Shown: positions 5,735 through 7,735 of the stretch, in pieces
Position numbering within the stretch: the first letter of the stretch is position 1
Layout of the letters: each line of letters opens with the position of its first letter
NCBI GenBank assembly: GCA_900752785.1
Contig: CAADWP010000098.1
Location: 1-7,735 of the forward strand
DNA: 7,735 nucleotides
Reading direction: 5' to 3'
DNA from: an uncultured Ruminococcus sp.
GTDB lineage: Bacteria; Bacillota; Clostridia; Oscillospirales; Ruminococcaceae
Made by a program: the position numbers and the translations under genes
Notes under the pieces: generated by a model
Databases searched by the model: none
Told to the model about the DNA's origin: nothing
Seen by the model: only the letters and a program-made list of their open reading frames with translations

Positions 5735-6076
5735 GTGAAGATCAGTGTTAAAATCGACAGGCTTCAGAACGATCCGAATTTCGCATTGAAGGCTTTCGCA
5801 AGCGTAACGCTTGACGGAATGTTCGCTGTTCACGGACTGAGAGTTATGGAGTCGGCAAAGGGCAGATTTGTGAATATGCCGTCAAATTCGTATAAGGACA
5901 AAAACAGCGATACGAAATATTCCGATGTGTTCCATGCGATAACAAAGCCTGCCCGTGACGCAGTGTCCGCTGCTGTGCTTAACGCCTATGACAGATATGT
6001 CGGTCAGACGCAGTCAACGGAGATCGAGATCGAGCAGTCGGATGCGGACGAGCCTGAGCCAGAGATCACTATGTAA
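5735..6076 (+). CDS. spoVG: SpoVG family protein with acidic C-terminal extension
   Basis: Starts at GTG 5735, preceded by a very strong AGGGAGGTGAT at 5721-5731. The 113-residue protein carries the SpoVG core: FASVTLDGMFAVHGLRVMES at 21-40, GRFVNMPS at 43-50 and DVFHAITKPARDAVSAAVLN at 64-83. In Bacillus and relatives SpoVG is a nucleic-acid-binding regulator that affects division, sporulation and virulence genes. Element-borne copies are common in Firmicutes integrative elements, with a role that is not well known. This copy is shorter before the core than chromosomal ones as I recall them. It has a Glu/Asp tail (TEIEIEQSDADEPEPEITM) that begins after residue 93. It lies 39 bases after the ribbon-helix-helix gene and probably belongs to the same transcript. 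No terminator with a T run is evident right after it. Confidence 0.9.
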   Translation: MKISVKIDRLQNDPNFALKAFASVTLDGMFAVHGLRVMESAKGRFVNMPSNSYKDKNSDTKYSDVFHAITKPARDAVSAAVLNAYDRYVGQTQSTEIEIEQSDADEPEPEITM

Positions 6077-6187
6077 ACTGCAAAAGTTTTGCTGTGCAAG
6101 TTGTTGCAAAGGTAGAAATTGTCCGGAAACACTGGATTTTTCGTCACTTTTATGATATGCTGTAAAAAACAGCAAAGGAGCGATACC
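6077..6187. promoter_or_regulatory. Intergenic region with GCAA/TTGC inverted repeats and a weak promoter candidate
   Basis: This is the longest gap in the window. GCAAAAGTTTTGC at 6080-6092 is a near-perfect palindrome. It overlaps TTGCTGTGCAA at 6089-6099, and TTTGC at 6088-6092 also pairs with GCAAA at 6106-6110. These interleaved TTGC/GCAA units could be an operator or RNA structure. A possible promoter is TGGATT (6133-6138) with TATGCT (6156-6161), 17 bases apart, but it matches consensus poorly. A five-base stem GCTGT/ACAGC with an A5 loop (6159-6173) sits directly before the AAAGGAG site at 6174-6180 that serves the lipoprotein gene. Confidence 0.3.
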
Positions 6188-7063
6188 ATGAAACGGATAA
6201 TTTCTATTTTAATAATGTGCGCAATGCTGACCGCCTGCGGAAACTCCTATGAGTATGAAAATGCGGAGATTCCGACAGTCACCCAAACAGAGGTCACATC
6301 AGAAACTGCTGATAAAACCGAATCTGCAGAAGAAAAAGGCGAGAATATCGGGGAAATATCATACGAAGTCACAACAACCTGTTCGGATATGACTTCCCCG
6401 ATGTCGCAGCTTGCGGAGATCGCAGCAGGATCATCGGATGAACCGATAGCTGCGGAAATACAGGAAACCGAAGCGGTGAGCGATAATACAAAAGAAGAAA
6501 AAGAGCCTGTATTTTCCGAAGAATCGGCAGAATCCCGGACAACGACACAGCATACCACGACGCCATGTACGACCAAAAAAGCTGTAACTACTGCAACATC
6601 TGCAGCTCCGGAAACGCCCAAAAGTGTGCAGACAACAGCACCGCCGGTAACGACAGTAATTATTACGACACCGGTCACAGAGCCGATAACCGAACCTCCT
6701 GCACAACCTGAAACAGAACCGAAAATCGTACTTGAAAATGACGGTACGGATTACGGGAAAGCAAGGGCAGTGTACGAGTATATGTGCGAAAACGGCAGCG
6801 GAACCTGTGTGAATTACGCTTGTCAGACCTACGAAATGTGTCAGAATGTCGGGCTGCCGTGTTACATCGTTTGGACCAACGCAGGGATGTACGGTCACGT
6901 TGCTAACACGGTGAAAATTGGCGGTATATGGTACATTCTGGACACTCAGGGCGGTTATTTTCTCGACTACAATTACGGATTCACGGAGGTGGTGGACATC
7001 GACGGAAATCATATCGCAGACGGCGATATGCTGAGTAATCACAGTTATGACGAATTAAATTGA
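6188..7063 (+). CDS. Lipoprotein with Thr/Pro/Glu-rich linker and compact transglutaminase-like domain
   Basis: ATG 6188 has AAAGGAG at 6174-6180; the longer frame from 6119 has no such site. The 291-residue protein begins with a lipoprotein signal peptide (MKRIISILIMCAMLTACG) whose lipobox LTAC puts the lipid on Cys17, so it should be anchored outside the membrane. Residues about 18-185 are a low-complexity Thr, Glu, Pro and Ser linker (TTTQHTTTPCTTKKAVTTAT), probably a wall-spanning stalk. Residues about 192-291 look like a transglutaminase-like (papain-fold) domain: candidate catalytic Cys207 in GTCVNYACQTYE, His237 in YGHVANTV and Asp252 in WYILDTQGG. The segment before the Cys is much shorter than usual. 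Five Cys fall at 200, 207, 212, 218 and 225. The family includes cross-linkers, peptidases and wall enzymes, so the substrate is unknown. A strong terminator follows. Confidence 0.82.
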   Translation: MKRIISILIMCAMLTACGNSYEYENAEIPTVTQTEVTSETADKTESAEEKGENIGEISYEVTTTCSDMTSPMSQLAEIAAGSSDEPIAAEIQETEAVSDNTKEEKEPVFSEESAESRTTTQHTTTPCTTKKAVTTATSAAPETPKSVQTTAPPVTTVIITTPVTEPITEPPAQPETEPKIVLENDGTDYGKARAVYEYMCENGSGTCVNYACQTYEMCQNVGLPCYIVWTNAGMYGHVANTVKIGGIWYILDTQGGYFLDYNYGFTEVVDIDGNHIADGDMLSNHSYDELN

Positions 7064-7071
7064 ATATGCGG

Positions 7072-7098
7072 AAATCCCCGATTATTCGGGGATTTTTT
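7072..7098 (+). terminator. Rho-independent terminator after the lipoprotein gene
   Basis: Arms AAATCCCCG (7072-7080) and CGGGGATTT (7087-7095) pair perfectly around the loop ATTATT, and six T run to 7098. This is a textbook intrinsic terminator placed nine bases after the lipoprotein stop. The next gene's ribosome binding site begins only five bases after the T run. Confidence 0.9.
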
Positions 7099-7116
7099 GT
7101 TGAAAAGGAGAAAGAA

Positions 7117-7735
7117 ATGTTTGGTTTAAAAAACAAAATAAGGAAGATCGGCGCAGGGCTCATGGCAGGGCTTTGCGCTTTTTCCATGCTCGGAACAAAT
7201 CTGAGCAGTGGAATTTCAGCAAGTGCAGCAAGCACAATAACTACCGAAAATTCGGCGTTTCCGAGCGCTGACGAGGTGATAGCACAGGCGGCAACGCTGC
7301 TCGGTTCGCCCTACGGCTGGGGATTCAAGGGCTACACGGGCGTGTATTATCAGGGCAGCTACAGTCCGCTTTCCCTCGATTATGTTCGTAATCAGGGTGT
7401 TGACTGTTCGGGACTTGTCTATTACACACTGACGCATCTCGGCTACGAAACAAGCGGTTTTTCGTGGAATAATCCTGTGCCCGTGGACACTATGCACTGG
7501 CTCACAGTCAGCGATAAATGCACCATTTCTTACGGCGGTGTGACCTCAAAAATCGACGTTGAGAAGAAAAATGTAAAGTCCACGGAGCATCCTTACTGGG
7601 AATGTGCGGACGGCTCGACTATTACGCCCGGCTCGGTAGTTATCGCCGATAATCTCAGCGGCGAGGATCACTCGTGGATATATATGGGTGAGTTTGACAG
7701 CCGTGACGAAGTTGTCAATTATCTGCGAAATATAG
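7117..7735 (+). CDS. Secreted NlpC/P60 family cysteine peptidase (3' end outside window)
   Basis: ATG 7117 has AAAGGAG at 7104-7110, and the frame stays open to the window edge (206 residues visible). The N-terminus has a basic start (MFGLKNKIRKIG), a hydrophobic stretch (GLMAGLCAFSMLG) and a probable cleavage site near SASAAS, so it should be exported by Sec. The domain starts at about residue 50 (SADEVIAQAATLLGSPYGWG). Cys97 in GVDCSGLVYYTLTHLGY is the usual NlpC/P60 nucleophile, and His185 in GEDHSWIYMGEF is the likely second catalytic residue. Such enzymes cut peptide bonds in peptidoglycan stems. The region between Cys and His is longer than in minimal NlpC/P60 proteins, with an inserted segment at about 110-165. 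What follows downstream is unseen. It may be a wall hydrolase for transfer or a surface protein; its terminator-separated neighbour is also extracellular. Confidence 0.85.
   Translation, partial: MFGLKNKIRKIGAGLMAGLCAFSMLGTNLSSGISASAASTITTENSAFPSADEVIAQAATLLGSPYGWGFKGYTGVYYQGSYSPLSLDYVRNQGVDCSGLVYYTLTHLGYETSGFSWNNPVPVDTMHWLTVSDKCTISYGGVTSKIDVEKKNVKSTEHPYWECADGSTITPGSVVIADNLSGEDHSWIYMGEFDSRDEVVNYLRNI

Noticed and set aside
6119..6156. TTGTCC/TATGAT as a promoter for the lipoprotein gene
   Set aside because: The spacer is 26 bases, too long for a standard housekeeping promoter.
6119..6187. N-terminal extension of the lipoprotein from 6119
   Set aside because: It would put 23 residues before the lipoprotein signal peptide and lacks a ribosome binding site; ATG 6188 is well served by AAAGGAG.
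6431..7042. Reverse-strand frame of 203 residues rich in Cys and Arg
   Set aside because: Antisense shadow of the lipoprotein gene; the Cys/Arg richness mirrors its Thr and Ala codons, and the forward gene has a lipobox and ribosome binding site.

Overview
This window looks like part of an integrated conjugative or prophage-like mobile element in a Gram-positive Clostridia. A Ruminococcus-type gut bacterium is my best guess. This rests on strong AGGAGG-type ribosome binding sites, a SpoVG-family gene, a lipobox lipoprotein with a long Thr/Pro/Glu-rich linker, a Sec-secreted NlpC/P60 enzyme, and small accessory genes of kinds common on Firmicutes integrative elements. No integrase, relaxase, tRNA gene, CRISPR array or insertion sequence is visible. 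All real genes are on the + strand, so the genus and element type are inferences.

Bases 1-2928 hold: the C-terminal part of a C5-cytosine DNA methyltransferase (motifs IX and X visible); a BRO-N/ANT phage-type antirepressor broken near its C-terminus by a one-base frameshift; a YubB/Api92-like protein with a C-terminal LPD28-like domain; a 191-residue unrecognised protein; and a 63-residue basic protein followed by a hairpin terminator. Genes overlap or nearly touch, as in one operon.

Bases 3006-6076 hold a second packed run: a Dam-type (D12 class) adenine methyltransferase, a 60-residue Cys-rich protein, a YodL/DUF3846 multidomain protein, a 45-residue single ribbon-helix-helix-like protein, a 154-residue tandem ribbon-helix-helix protein with a very acidic tail, and a SpoVG homologue. 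Overlaps of 4 and 8 bases and short gaps suggest translational coupling.

Bases 6077-7735 change character to cell-surface proteins. After a 111-base gap with a cluster of GCAA/TTGC inverted repeats comes a lipoprotein with a compact transglutaminase-like Cys-His-Asp domain. A strong terminator follows, then the start of a secreted NlpC/P60 cysteine peptidase that runs off the window.

Taken together, I infer an accessory region. Two solitary methyltransferases and several small polyvalent-type proteins may help the element survive host restriction or defence and control its own genes. The downstream surface enzymes may modify the envelope. The best leads for something undescribed are the compact Cys-rich transglutaminase-like lipoprotein paired with the NlpC/P60 enzyme, the ribbon-helix-helix pair next to spoVG, and the acidic, methionine-ended tails shared by several unrelated neighbours.
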